Assembly (NCBI GenBank): GCA_022701365.1
Contig: JAKUHH010000032.1
Coordinates: 62,001 to 126,000 of the forward strand
Reading direction: 5' to 3'
DNA length: 64,000 nt
Origin: Mycocentrospora acerina
Taxonomy: Eukaryota > Ascomycota > Dothideomycetes > Pleosporales
The notes under the pieces are model-generated. The model was not told the DNA's origin, searched no databases, and saw nothing but the letters and a program-made list of their open reading frames with translations. Made by a program: the position numbers and the translations under genes. Position 1 is the stretch's first letter; every line of letters starts with the position of its first letter. Shown here one piece after another: positions 9,377-21,082 of this stretch.

Positions 9377-12158
9377 CTACCGTAAAAGCTGAGTTGTTTC
9401 GGTTTTTGCTAGTAGGGGTGTGCGGCAGCTAAAGCTTAGTGCGAAAAGGTAAATGCCGCGTTTGGCGGGCTCGCCACACAAAATTACATAGCTGCGTTCG
9501 TTACAACACCCAACTCCATCACTTTTACGCCTCCAAGCGATAAAAACAACGTGCACTGCTTAACCTTTGAGTTTAATAGTCATGACGTAATGTACTCTCA
9601 CGTGACGTAACACGTGCTTATTGTTGCAAGTTATTGCGCAGTGAAAAAGAGTCTATAGAACAGTAAAGAAGCTCTCTGCTACTTAAGTAATAACATGTCA
9701 GTCTCTAATTACAGTGTACACGCTATATAATTATTAACTAGATTGCTACCTAATTACACAGCAGGGTAGAGCGTTATATTTGTCCTAAATCTTTACCTGT
9801 GACTAAGAACAGCACTAAAAAGCAAGCAAATGTAATAAGGTTAAGCCTAATTAGGACGCGCTAGTATCTTAGCGTGTAAGAAGATCGTAAATCTTTTTAA
9901 GTCTATCTAACTAACTACAACACTATACTACTACACTACTTTAATCTTGTTATCTACTCTATCTCAAACTTGTAACGTTTTGCTTATCAGTACGTTGTAA
10001 CTGCAGCTCTATCTTATTTTCTCTGTTAAATTCTACATCTTCTCTTATTTCTAGTAGACTAAGAGAATTGCTAGCGCTATTAATAATAATAAGATTAGTT
10101 AAAGTCTATCCTTTAGCGTCCTTAGTAAGTAATTAATTAATAAGCTAAGGTTTGTTTAATTAACTGCAACCGCATATACCTCTTTCTTTTAATATCTTTT
10201 TTAAGTTAGTGACTAACATTGCCTTATATATCTTTTGCTGCTAGGCAAATGTCTCTCCCTTGTCATCTAGGAGTGCGTAGGCAAACACGTTAAGCTTGTC
10301 CTCCTTAATCTTAACTCCTGCAAAGTCATCAACTGTGTCCTCTAACAACTCCTACCTAGTTAAGTCTACCTTGTTAACAAAGTCCTTAATCTAGATAAGA
10401 TAATCTTTAGAGCTGCAAGGGTTAACTACAATGCTAGTGTAGACAAATAAGTCCTAAATAAGCTAGTATTTCTGCTTATTAAGTTCATCCTAGGCATCTG
10501 CAACAGCCCTAGTAACTGCTATCCGCCTTGCAGAAATAGCTGTTAGTGCTGTCAGGTTTGCCTCTAACATCTTAATATCTAGCAACATCTTAAGCCTTTC
10601 CCTTAATAATGCTTTAAATAGTTTGTTAATAGCAACGTCTAGTGGTTAGAGCAATCTAGTACATCCTCTAGGGATTATAGCAAGAGACACCTTGTTAGCC
10701 TGGAGTTTAGCCTTTACTAGTTCAGTCTTATAAAAGGAGGCGCAGTCCATTACAAGTAAGGTCTCTCTCTCCTCTAATACCTGAAACAGTTCATTATCTA
10801 ACCACTTAAGTACTAGTGCCTTGTTGTTGTATGCACTTAGGTTAACTTCTACTATTACTTGTTTATCCTATTTCTCACGCTCCTTTTTATCTAATTAACC
10901 ACCAGCAACACTATGAAAAATCAGCTTTGGTTTCAGACGTGGTACGCTGTTAGCAAACACGTATAGTACTAAGGTGGCTTAATGCTTTAACTAGCTAGAG
11001 TTAGTTACACTTCTAGTGACTGTGTGTTCTCCTTTTAGATAGTACATACACCTATCAAAGAACTCAAATAGAATTACAACTTTATCTATGTTTAGTATAT
11101 TTAACAACTAGAAGCGCTAATAGCACATATTTAGTGTCCAGACAATTGAATTCTAACAAATAAACTAGAGGAAACAATTCACAAGCTTAAGGTAGTGTGG
11201 TAGCAGGTGCTAACTTGCGTAAGTAAGGCGTCGCCATAAGATGTCCCATCGTCAAAGGAAGCCTTTGAACTAGCCGTCTAAAAACTTAAATTATTGCACC
11301 TAACAAAGGTAAGTCTACCCTTGTTTCCTCATGTAATAATCGCAATTACTAACCTTACTACTGTCCTCTAGTTCCTTACTATAGAGTGTGTGCTATATAA
11401 TCTTCCCTCTCTAATAAAACTAGTACTGTAAAACCTTACGCCCTAATTGCCTCTAAGCAACAAACTGCTAAAACAATTTAAGTTCAAAGTTAGGCCACCT
11501 CTTACAGCTTTTAAGCAATGCAGCAACACAACGCTTTTAGCTGCTTGCTACTATTGCAACTTAATTGTACTATATATCTCCTGCAGTTAACTGCAGGATT
11601 AAGAAGTACTAAGCAGCGTTTTTAAGCGTTAGAGGTCTATACCAGCTATTATACTTAAGCCCCTTTAGGCAAGGCCTTTTCTAAGCACCAGCGCGATACT
11701 TAGCATCTTCTATTTAATAGTGCATGAAGTATAGTATAACCTAGATCTTCTTTGCTTTTAATAAAACAACATAAGTCCTTAACAACGCTGCAGGTGCTTT
11801 ATATATAGACTTCTTATCAGCAAGTGATTAGAGCGTCCTCTAGCTATAACCCTAGAGTAGTTTATTAGAACAGCTAGCAGTAAGGTTACTAGCAGTAATA
11901 TTGCTAAGAGGCACTTGCTTATGTTTCGCTTTAGGTGAGAGTCCTATTTTATGCAGTTGCTTAGTTAAATAGATTATTACAAGTTTACAGTCTTTAAACG
12001 TATAAGCTAGGGAAGATTTTAGGGGGCTGTGCTAACAAAATTTTCAGTGGATCCTGATGTTGGCCTAAGTGCAACTTAGGGGTATTCATTGGAGCGTCTA
12101 CTTAGCACTCCCGCCACCCCTACTAGCAAAAACTGAAACAACTCAGCTTTTACGGTAA
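9377..12158 (-). mobile_element. Complete pogo-type DNA transposon, RIP-degraded
   Basis: A 2782-bp element with 44-bp terminal inverted repeats at 9377-9420 and 12115-12158. The repeats share the core ACCGTAAAAGCTGAGTTGTT and differ at two visible positions (outermost base C/T, and one G/A inside), both transitions. TA dinucleotides at 9375-9376 and 12159-12160 form the target duplication typical of Tc1/mariner-pogo elements. The interior encodes a relic transposase on the minus strand, annotated separately. The ends are far better preserved than the coding part, so the element is structurally whole but coding-dead. Confidence 0.93.
10150..11510 (-). pseudogene. DDE_1 (pogo/CENP-B type) transposase relic
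   Basis: Read on the minus strand, one frame continues for well over 1.3 kb with no frameshift seen, interrupted only by TAG, TAA and a few TGA codons. Recognisable pieces in order are a helix-turn-helix style FKFLDG-FKGFL segment, NIDK before an FEF motif, the ATLVLYVFAN..PRLKPKLIF stretch, AYNNKALVLKWL, the catalytic-region LLVMDCASF, and IIPRGCTRLL-stop-PLDVAINKLFK. In that last motif the family has LLQPLDV, so a CAA glutamine codon has become TAA. Other stops fall where tryptophan or glutamine is expected. This fits C-to-T and G-to-A mutation without indel decay. The three acidic residues of the DDE triad still appear to be Asp. Limits are approximate. Confidence 0.88.
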
Positions 12159-12560
12159 TAGATTCTAATCACTTAGCACTAAGCATGGTCAAGTGTCTAC
12201 ATTTGCCAAGTCGGGCGCTGGCGTTGTGATTGGTCGGGTAAACCCTTAGTGAGCTTAGGTCTGATTATATTTCTTCATTTCGAATACATAATTCGTCGCT
12301 AAACTTAGCCTTAGTTATTATTTGGTACACTTAATTTCGGACGAAAAATGGATGACTAGATTGATTAACTTGTTGCAAATCTCTTCTTAATGCTGGACGA
12401 AAACATCACGCTCCACTAATCCAAGGTTGACTTTGTTTTTCATGATTCATCTTGCTGAAGTTGGATTTTAATTTTACAGGAACTTCAAAAATCTATATAA
12501 CAGGTTTGCCTTTAAGATTTTAAATTTGTTCATTATCTAAGGTGCATCATCGTCTTCGTT
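12159..12560. other. Upstream region of the epoxide hydrolase gene
   Basis: About 400 bases between the transposon end and the epoxide hydrolase start codon. It contains the TATA-like element listed separately and otherwise no recognisable feature. Confidence 0.6.
12493..12500 (+). promoter_or_regulatory. TATA-like box of the epoxide hydrolase gene
   Basis: CTATATAA about 60-68 bp upstream of the ATG at 12561, a plausible core-promoter distance for a fungal gene. Assigned on sequence and position only. Confidence 0.4.
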
Positions 12561-13968
12561 ATGAAGAAAACCCATCATCTGCTCGCTTCTCTCCTATTAG
12601 CAACGAGCGCATACGCGTACAATTTCAATTTTCCAGTCAATACCTCCCGTCCTGTTGCATGGAACATTTCAGTGGATCCCAAATTCATTCTCGATGCCAG
12701 GCTTAAGGCCAAACTGTTCCACCCATCACCATACTTCAATGACGCCAGCGAGCTAAACATAGCCGAAGGCCTTCTTATTGAAGATTCAGTTGGCCTTGCA
12801 AATCATTGGGTAGAGAATTACGATTGGTACAAGTATCAAGAAGAAATCAACAAAAACTTTTCGCACTATGCACTTACTGTATCCGGAGGTCATGGATATA
12901 ATCACTCAGTTCTACTGCATTTTGTGCATGAACGTTCCAGCAGGGCAGATGCTGTGCCTATTCTCCTCATCTATGGTTGGCCTTCAACTCATTTAGAATG
13001 GTCACAAGTGATCAAACTACTCGCTTCGCCTCAAAGCTCTACAGACATACATTTTCATGTTGTTGCTGTCGATATACCCGGATTTAGCTTTAGCCCAGCA
13101 CCTGTACAGCCTGGCATGGGGCCAAAACAGCTCGCCGTCATTTTTGATAACTTGATGCAAGATCTTGGGTATGCCAAATACGGAATTGTTAGCACTGATG
13201 TAGGATGGTATGTTGGAATGTGGATGGGCGACATAGTGCCTAACAGCCTTATTGGACACTTCATGGATTTCGCCAACATACCAATTCTCGGCGAGGATCT
13301 AGAACGTTTCACAAGAAACGAAACAACTGATGAAGAGAATACATATTTACCTGCAATCCAAGCTTACTCTACTGGCATGCTTCTTATTAAAGTATATATT
13401 CTCAATCACCACTTGCGTTTGGCCAAGCAATGGGAGATAGCCCTGTTGGCTTTACTTCCTACATCTTATACCTTTTGAACAAGGTCAATGGAGGATATGC
13501 ATTCACATATGACCAGATAATTGATCGCGCTTTAGCTATGCTGATACCGGAACCTTGGAGCAACATCAGGTTTTACAAAGAAATAGCTACTGTAAGTATT
13601 TCTATGGCGTTGGATTTGAGTCAAAATTAAAATAGAGAAAACCAACAAGCTGACATTTAATACCTTCTTTTTTAGGCTGAAGCAAATAATTTTACCTTAA
13701 CTACAGTTCCATCTGGGTTATCAAGATGGAGTTGGAGTGGAGGTATTGCTCCAGAAATTGCAAATATGCACTTAGTCGTGAGTCAGCAAAGCCAATTTTG
13801 AAGAGAAACATATCTAATTCTTAATTGCAGCCAGGTTCATGGATGAAACGCTACGTTAACCTAACATACATTTCTACTTTCGACGAAGGAGGTCATTTTC
13901 CTGCAGAAACGAGACCGCAAGATTGGATTAAAGAAGTTCAAAAATTCTTCAGTAGCTTGTCTATCTGA
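12561..13968 (+). pseudogene. Secreted epoxide hydrolase, one frameshift
   Basis: Alpha/beta-hydrolase-fold epoxide hydrolase with N-terminal EHN-type region, which adds water to an epoxide through a covalent enzyme ester. It starts with a signal peptide (about residues 1-19, ending SAYA). Visible motifs are the oxyanion segment IYGWPSTHLEW near 138, nucleophile Asp213 in STDVGW, and C-terminal GGHFPAE with the catalytic His. Exons are 12561-13591, 13676-13777 and 13831-13968, with introns 13592-13675 and 13778-13830, both phase 0. Around 13428-13432 the frame breaks: LAKQ is followed by TGGGAGAT where ATGGGAGAT would continue as MGDSPVGF. This is a one-base loss. No GT..AG pair nearby gives an intron of the length needed to repair it. 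Everything else is intact, so this is a very recent pseudogene or a sequence error. It lies next to the pogo element. Confidence 0.87.
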
Positions 13969-14549
13969 AGCAAATAGATATTGTCAGATAATATCTCTCT
14001 AGGAAACACAATGCAGCTGCTCAGCCATGTGCCACCTAGCCCAGTATAGAGTTGGAGATATATATTCCTCAATTCATATTTTGTATACACATAGCTCTTT
14101 TTACTAATTGTAACACAATAGTAGTTTTCATAGTAAACCATCTTTCTTTTCCTATCATAGCTACCTTTTTTTGAAAGAATCAATTTAGGCCTTAAAACTA
14201 TGGAAGCTACCTCATAATGTTCGAAATCTTAAAACGATTTTGGTTTATTATTTGGTAAAACCTAGCCGTTAGGATACAGCTCTGCACTGCTGTGCTACGC
14301 AAACTGAAAAGTGGTCTATCATTTAGTTAATGAAGAGAAAGAACAGTACAAATCCTCGCTGTGTACAAGCTTAGTAGGCTCTGTGTAGCTGGACAACTCC
14401 GAATAGTTTGAAAGCATGACTTCATCCGTGATATGCTACTACTTGACACTAAAGACCACATGCTACTCGACTCACAATAATGTCCCCCCTCGTGCAGCGG
14501 TCCTAGGCACGAAATCGCGAAGATCATGGAAAATCACCATGAATTGACA
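13969..14549. other. Convergent intergenic region
   Basis: About 580 bases between the 3' ends of the epoxide hydrolase (plus) and the P450 (minus). Presumably both 3' ends and terminators lie here. Short frames on the minus strand have no motif. Confidence 0.6.
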
Positions 14550-16199
14550 CTACTCTTCCACATCATTAGCATCACCCATCACGCTCTCTAAGCTCTTCTC
14601 GGTAATTCTCCACTCCCTTCTCACCACATCGAGTACCCATTGACCTCTAGGCTTCAGACGGAATCTGAAAGGCCTTGGCTCAGTCATGAAGCCAACAACC
14701 ATCATTGCCCATGGGTCCACTTCCTCGCCCTGCACGGCTTCCACATCAAATGCCCAAAGTAAGTGCGCGATGATCAAAAACGTTCCATCGGTGGCGACAC
14801 GCTTTCCCTGGCAAATTCTTCGACCTTGGCCAAACACAGGGAGTGGAAGGTCACCGCAAACCTTTCCATCACGCAGCCAGCGCTCAGGGACGAAATCTTG
14901 AACGTTGCCGAGGGAGGGATCAAAGACTTTCTCGTCGCGGCCGATAGCCCATGCATTTGCCATGATGGTGACTCCTTTGGCGATTTTCACGCCCGCAAAT
15001 TCGTCCGCACGGTCAGCGCGGCGCGGAATTGAACCTGGAGAGATGGGCCGCCAGCGGAATAGTTCATGCGCGACGGCGTCAATGTAGGCGAGGCTGTTGC
15101 GATCTGAAAAGCTAGGGAGACGCTCGCGACCAACGACCTTGTCCAAAACTTCATGCGCAAGGGTCATGAAGCCAGGATTCTGGATTGCCGCAGTGAATAG
15201 CCAGAGAATTTGGCGCGGTGACGTTTCCATGCCACCTTGGATGGATGTTGCGAGCGTGAAGGCAAGATCAAGATCAGACACTGGGGAGTCCGCGGGAGCG
15301 TATTTCTGTGCGGTTGCGATGGCTTGTTTTGTGGCGTTCCAGCCTAGTGCATCTCTACCGTGGCGCAAGAGACGCATGTAGAGGTCGACTTGGGAGGCGT
15401 AAAGCTTGTCAGCATATTGCTGCCACGGAGAGACCAAAGCGGGTAGGTGGCGGAGGAAGGGTACAAGATCTGGGAGCTGCGGGTTCGCGGCGAGATGGGT
15501 GATTTTTGCTTGGATGCCGATGACTTCGTGGAGAATTGGCGTTTCCAAATTGGGGATGCGGAGGCCATAATGGAGGGCAAGGATGACGCTGGACTGGGTC
15601 CGTTCGAGCAGAGGGTATATGGTCTTTGTAGTGATTTTGGAACCATCGGTAGACTTGCCTACGATAGCGATGAGGTCGAAGAGCAGCTGCTTGGCCTCAA
15701 GTTCCATGAGCAGCTGGTACTGGCTTGCTGCAGGCGCACCAAGGCTTGGTGAGAGAATGCGGTGGTGCAGCTTGAGGTGATCATCATAGTCGTGCATCAG
15801 CGTAAATCGAGAGCGCCCTGGCTTAGCCCCGGTGATCATCTCCATGCTCACGGAGGCCGGTCGATTACTGTACCATTGGCTGCGACGACTGAAGAGTTCA
15901 GTGACGGCTTCATACGAATTGAGCACGACAATGGGCACAATTCCAAAGAGCTTGGGCACCGTAATCGGCCCATGGTTATTGGACCATGCGCTCCAGTTAA
16001 CCAGGGGCTTTTCGATTGGAGAGCGGTGAAGATCACCTATGAGGGGTAGTTTGCGGAGGGGCTTCTCGGTCGCATCATCGTGTCTCGAATTGCTGGTGTA
16101 AAGATACAGCACCGTCAGTGCGCCCACGACCAGAATGATGGTCACAGTAGAACTGGACATGGCTGGAAAAGCACCCCAGAAAACGTGTGGGGGACGCAA
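14550..16199 (-). CDS. Cytochrome P450 monooxygenase
   Basis: Intronless 549-aa fungal P450, a heme-thiolate monooxygenase anchored in the ER by an N-terminal hydrophobic helix (about residues 18-34). Diagnostic motifs are the I-helix GGMET (322-326) with the acid-Thr pair, the K-helix E379-x2-R382 in HELFRWRP, the PERW segment (438-441) and the heme loop FGQGRRICQG with Cys463 as iron ligand. Length is normal for the family. A second Met at residue 14 (start 16160) sits immediately before the membrane helix and is an equally good start. It is convergent with the epoxide hydrolase and divergent from the rhodopsin-like gene over a 1.1-kb interval. Substrate and CYP family cannot be assigned by eye. 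The layout resembles secondary-metabolism P450s, but no backbone synthase is present here. Confidence 0.95.
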   Translation of the reverse strand: MRPPHVFWGAFPAMSSSTVTIILVVGALTVLYLYTSNSRHDDATEKPLRKLPLIGDLHRSPIEKPLVNWSAWSNNHGPITVPKLFGIVPIVVLNSYEAVTELFSRRSQWYSNRPASVSMEMITGAKPGRSRFTLMHDYDDHLKLHHRILSPSLGAPAASQYQLLMELEAKQLLFDLIAIVGKSTDGSKITTKTIYPLLERTQSSVILALHYGLRIPNLETPILHEVIGIQAKITHLAANPQLPDLVPFLRHLPALVSPWQQYADKLYASQVDLYMRLLRHGRDALGWNATKQAIATAQKYAPADSPVSDLDLAFTLATSIQGGMETSPRQILWLFTAAIQNPGFMTLAHEVLDKVVGRERLPSFSDRNSLAYIDAVAHELFRWRPISPGSIPRRADRADEFAGVKIAKGVTIMANAWAIGRDEKVFDPSLGNVQDFVPERWLRDGKVCGDLPLPVFGQGRRICQGKRVATDGTFLIIAHLLWAFDVEAVQGEEVDPWAMMVVGFMTEPRPFRFRLKPRGQWVLDVVRREWRITEKSLESVMGDANDVEE

Positions 16200-17285
16200 T
16201 CACTTTAGATAAAACCCAGTAAACGAATACCAAGCACGACATTACTCAGGGTCATGCTCCACAAGCCTCATCCTGAACGAGTTGGGCCGAATGGCATTTG
16301 GTAGGAACAGCTTCGGCGCCTTAGAGATCTATATCGCTACCGAATTGCTTATCGTGTACATCTTCAATCCCTTCTCGATTTTGAAGGCAGTTTTTCAGCG
16401 CTACGATTTCTGAGTAAGTCACCATCATGAGATTTAACAAAAAATTGCAGCTTTTGAGTGAATAGCAGGCTTTTAGATTAAGAAAATCATCTGTAAGCAA
16501 GGAAGTTTTTGTCATTTTATCACTTTGGGTGTTGCTTCGCAGCCTTATTTGAAGATAGGATAGGTTGGAGTTTCGCAGGTGAGTCGTTATTAGCTATGGT
16601 CAGAAAGTGCACTAACACAGCGACTAACACAGGGCCTTACCCCCGCTAGCTCATAGCAAAGGCGGTCAATTTATGCGTTGTGACAGCGGCTGCAAACATG
16701 GCCTCCCCTGACATTAATGTGGCAAGGGTGCCCATAGCACATTGGGAATTCTTCGTGTCGCGCAAAATGCATCACATGAGGACGTGACTGTTACACTGTG
16801 AATTTAATCCCAGCGGATGACCTCTAGAACGCCATAGTCCTGGTTTTTTCGCTCTGACTCCAGGGGAGGCAGCGGGGTCCCGCCTCGGCCCGTTTTGAGA
16901 GCGTAGCGTGAAAGTTCAACTGAAATTACATAGATCTACTTACGATCGGCTATATGTACCGAGCTGAGCAAGGTATGCGCTCGAACCGGGGCAGCGGGTG
17001 GCTGATTTATAATCAAACATGCCCTGTACTGTACAAGGCTGATGTTGGGATCCTGGAATAGGCAAGGTATGTAGCCCAGCGCAAGATATTATTCCAGAAG
17101 TCAGGAAACTTGCGCCACATACAGAATTTCACTGCCTTCTGCATAAGGAGTGATCTTATTCCATTGGTATAGACCATTCTACACAACCGAGTCTGAGCCA
17201 GTGCAGGCACGGCAGGGCTTGCAGACACTAAGTTGTGAGCAGCACGATCCTTGGTTTGGTACCTGACTGTGCCCAGCACAACAAC
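16200..17285. promoter_or_regulatory. Divergent intergenic region, P450 / rhodopsin-like gene
   Basis: About 1.1 kb separating two divergently transcribed genes, so both promoters should lie here. I recognise no confident TATA box or binding-site cluster. The repeated CACTAACACAG / GACTAACACAG near 16610-16632 is the only local repetition seen. Confidence 0.4.
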
Positions 17286-18502
17286 ATGGCCGACTTCTCC
17301 GTCCAAACCCACAACCAAAAGGCAGTGCTGGGCGTAGCTTTCAGCTTTTCCACACTCGCTGTGGTCGCCGTTAGCTTACGATTAATTGCTCACGCGATCG
17401 CTCACAAGAGATGGACACCCAGCGACTACCTCATCATCGCCGCCTGCGTAAGACATTCGGATTGAGCGATATAGGCACTACTAACAGAACTTAGGTATTT
17501 GCCGTTGGCTTGCAATCCATTAGCATTACAGGCGTCTTCATAGCCGGCATCGGCTACGGTCACGTCGCAGAAATTATACTCGAATATGGCCTTGAGCCAA
17601 TCACCAAGCTATCACAGCTCATTGTACCCTTACAGTTTCTCTGGGTGTTAAGCCTCAGCTGCACCAAGATATCGATTCTATATTTGTACCTCCAAATTTT
17701 TCCGATCCGATGGGTTATGTGGAGCTCCTATGCGACCATATCCATCATTGTTGCCTGGACAATCGCCACTATCCTCGCTGGCTTATTAATTTGCCGTCCT
17801 TTCGCGTTCAATTGGGACAAAACCATCCTTGGTGGAAACTGCGGCGACCAGGTCACCTCATTTACGGTTACTGGCATCATTAATTTGGTCACTGATGTGA
17901 TGGTGCTTCTTTTGCCCATGCAGCCCTTGTATCGACTGCAGATGGCAACGTACAAGAAAGTGACCTTCGTTTCCGTTTTCGGCTTGGGCATCTTGTGAGT
18001 CGAGCACCGAACTTTCACTAAATGCTTTGGTCTCACCGGGAATAGCACATGTGTCATCAGCGCCCTCCGTATTTCTGTCCTATCAACCATGGATTTTGCC
18101 GACATTACATTCACGATCCCCAAAGCCAAAATTTTCAGTGGAATTGAGCCCTGCCTTGCTGTGGTTCTTGCCTCTGTCCCTATGATGCGTCCACTCCTCG
18201 GCCGGTCTGCTGCAACACCGTACGGGTCAGGTCAGAAGCCTATGAACACTGATTCAAAGTCGGCTGGTCCGAAGGGGGTGAGCGATGATGGGTTTGAGCG
18301 GATAGATGATGATACCAGCCACCTCTGGCTCAGACCGATGGGTTTACAGCATCGTGCTGATGCTTCGGCTCTGCGCGACACACTGGCTGGGAATGCAAGC
18401 GAAGAAGATGAGGAGTCACTTCATAGGCACGATGTGGGTGATGGAACCGATGGTCAAGGTATCAAAGTAAAGCAATCATTTCAAGTTTCGGAGAGGGGCT
18501 GA
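17286..18502 (+). CDS. Fungal rhodopsin-like integral membrane protein (first copy)
   Basis: Multi-pass membrane protein of the large fungal rhodopsin-like/Pth11-related family; no enzymatic activity is known for most members. Exons are 17286-17447, 17495-17994 and 18046-18502, with introns of 47 and 51 nt. The first intron has a clear ACTAACAG branch site. The product is 372 aa. Family features are the N-terminal RW-PSDYLIIAAC loop, CTKISILYLYL, the CRPFAFNWDK..GGNC loop, TDVMVLLLPM, and a helix joined across intron 2 ending before FADITFTIP. About seven hydrophobic spans precede a polar, acidic C-terminal tail that probably lies in the cytosol. The splice junctions restore the frame and family motifs exactly, so the model is solid; the ligand, if any, is unknown. 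Confidence 0.9.
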
Positions 18503-20583
18503 GCGGCCCGATTCAAAACTGTATCGAACAAAAGAATCGGCATCCGGCAGCTCGCAGCAGGTCTACTGCTAGGGCCACTATTGATATGACACGACGAACA
18601 GTCTAAACTTAAATCTGGCCATAAAGTCATTGAGAATGAACTCAACAACAGCAAACATTATCCCTCACATGAAGAGTAGGTAATGGACTGCTGATACGTG
18701 TTCTATGGTTTGCATCAAAAATTGTCTTTATCAGATGACTCGGTTGACACAGGTTCTACTCTACCATATTTATCGCAAATAATCTTGAGCTAGTCTACGT
18801 TAGGTAGTTTTTGCTAGAAGATTACAGGCTCACGCATCCGTGCCACTGTTGAGAATAGACAGTGCCTCCCGCGGCATGAGTTGGTCTCAACGAGGAACAA
18901 TCACATCAATAATAGCACCGCCTGCCGGATCTCCGAGGATTCCGAAGGGCTCGTACAGCTCCAAGGGAGCTCGTACCTGAAATATCATTATCTTGCTTTC
19001 CACCTCGGTGTATCATTTCTGCAGCTACTTGGGATGGAGAACTTATTCTTGAACGTGTCTTCGCTGACTAATTGGATGCGCCGTGTTCTTTTCATAAGAT
19101 ACTAGTAAGCCACATGATGTAGCTTTACCGATAGGCCTTGAAAGGGAAAGGGAAGTGATGACTTGGGCATTAGGTATAATTGACAGTCGAGTCGCTTAAA
19201 GCAGAGTTGCTCTTAACGTCTTTAAATGGCCATGGAAATAGCTGAGTGAGAGAGCGAGCGCTAGTACCAGGCGTCGCCTTGGGTGAGTTGGAGTGCGCAA
19301 TCAGATTAATCTTGATAGACTACTGCAGGAGAGCAGAAATTCTTGAGCAGCAGTCTCAGATGTTGTGATCAAAAAAGATTTCAGTAGTTGTGTTTAAAGT
19401 AAAGCGGGTTCGCGAGAGACTATATATGTGGTAAGAAGTTATTAAGTGCTGATACTAGGTTTAATACGGGATATGATAGGTATGACTCTTGCTGCGTAAT
19501 TTAAAAATAAGTTTTAGCTCTCACGCGTGCTAATGTTTCTGCCGGTTAGCTGAATCTATTAGGGTGCGATTTCTTAAAAAAAAAAAACTATTTCTAGGCA
19601 GTGTGATGAAAAGATAACCCTGAAGGATTTTAGTTGTGCATAACTCATGTTTCAGTTGCATAACTTCTCTAGCTTAGCGATAGTTCTATAAAAATTATGA
19701 CAAAGTAACTACAATAAAACTTCGGAACTGAATTTCCAGAGTCATTCTCTAGTATGTGCCAGCATTCAGCCTTTTCCCATTGCGCTATGCAAACCAAAAC
19801 AAGTATAACAATGTATCATTTAATACGTTATAAGATAGTAAAGAATCTATCCTCAATGTGTATATGCTGACTAATCTGCCCCACATGTTATGTAGACGAC
19901 TTCAATAGTTGCCAAGGTGAGATACAACAAATTAAGCTGCGAAGATAAACATCAGAGTTGCATCTAAGATGTAGGCAAAGCCTTCCTTCTACATCAATGG
20001 GTCATTATCCTCCCGCACACACTCTATCATACGAAACACGGAGTGTGCCTTAGTAAGAACACTAAGAATAGATTATCCAGGTGAACTTGTGGTAAGGCAG
20101 AATCACTGCCAGCGATTCCGTAGTAGGATTTCGCGCGATTTAGACACGCAAGACAATTGTGGCAAAAACATAAAACGCAAAGAAAGATACAATAGCACAA
20201 AGCGTAAAAAGCATAACATTACTACCAAAATTCTTCTCAAAACCTATTATAGCTAATTTCAAAATTTGCATCTAGAATAACAATGTTGCATTATGACAAG
20301 TAACCTACTGCAAAGTCTAATTCTCTATTTATAGATATAATTTTCTTCTAATATGATAAAAAAATCAAGAAATAGTTTAGACAGAAAAGTTTGTAAGCTG
20401 TTATTAACTTCAAAGTAGCTTTTAAAATCTCAAGTAAATTAATTTTTCTTACTAAAATCTTTATAGTAATTAAAATTTAAAAACTGACAGAACTTATTAC
20501 ATTAAAGCTTTACCTATAATGTTTTCGCATACTATATAAGCAGATTAATGTGTAATAGTCAGGCGCTCTGCACTTGCTACTAA

Positions 20584-20672
20584 TGCTACGCAATAACCCT
20601 AATTATACCAAAAAGGTAAGCACAAGAAGACTTAAGCAAGTATTCTAAGTGTAGTACAATATATATAGTGCC
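20584..20672 (+). repeat. Dispersed repeat, copy A
   Basis: About 89 bp matching 26960-27048 in the same orientation. Shared stretches include CTACGCAATAACC, AATTATACCAAAA, TTAAGCAAG and TGTAGTA.AATAT. Most differences are transitions. The family is unknown. Confidence 0.75.
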
Positions 20673-21060
20673 AAGTTGTTACATAAAGATCTTAGGTTTA
20701 TTTTTTTTATTTTAAAATAATACTTATTTAATTATTAAGGTATCTTTCTTGTGCTTATTTTATATTTTCACTTCTTAATAACTAGTAATTTGAAATATTA
20801 TCTGCCTTAGGAGATCACTATTTAATAAATTAAAGTGATGACTATTATACTATGAAAATTAATGTTAGTTTAAAAGACATGTTTTAATAGTTAAATTATA
20901 TCTTACTCCTAGAAGACTTTGCAACTTAACTAAATCAATATTATTTATGTCTAATGTTGAGGAATAAGATGAAGCATAAACAAGTTGGTTGAGAACAAAT
21001 ATCTATTACTAAGTCTGCTTCTGCAATTTATCAGACAATCAAAAGACTAAAGGGGTTAAC

Positions 21061-21082
21061 GGAAGATCGGTGCCGGTCTTCC
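21061..21082. repeat. Short perfect-stem hairpin
   Basis: GGAAGATCGG-TG-CCGGTCTTCC forms a 10-bp stem (one G.T pair at RNA level) around a two-base centre, GC-rich amid AT-rich DNA. It is not near a gene end in the right place for a terminator. Confidence 0.6.

Noticed and set aside
13392..13440. Mini-intron that would repair the epoxide hydrolase frame
   Set aside because: The possible GT..AG pairs are 36, 45 and 49 nt long, none leaving the remainder needed to move into the downstream frame.
15308..16049. Several overlapping plus-strand frames opposite the P450
   Set aside because: They are antisense shadows of a GC-rich coding gene. The P450 frame on the minus strand carries all family motifs.
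12561..18502. Secondary metabolite biosynthetic cluster
   Set aside because: A P450 and a hydrolase are present, but no polyketide synthase, peptide synthetase, terpene synthase or prenyltransferase is visible in the window.
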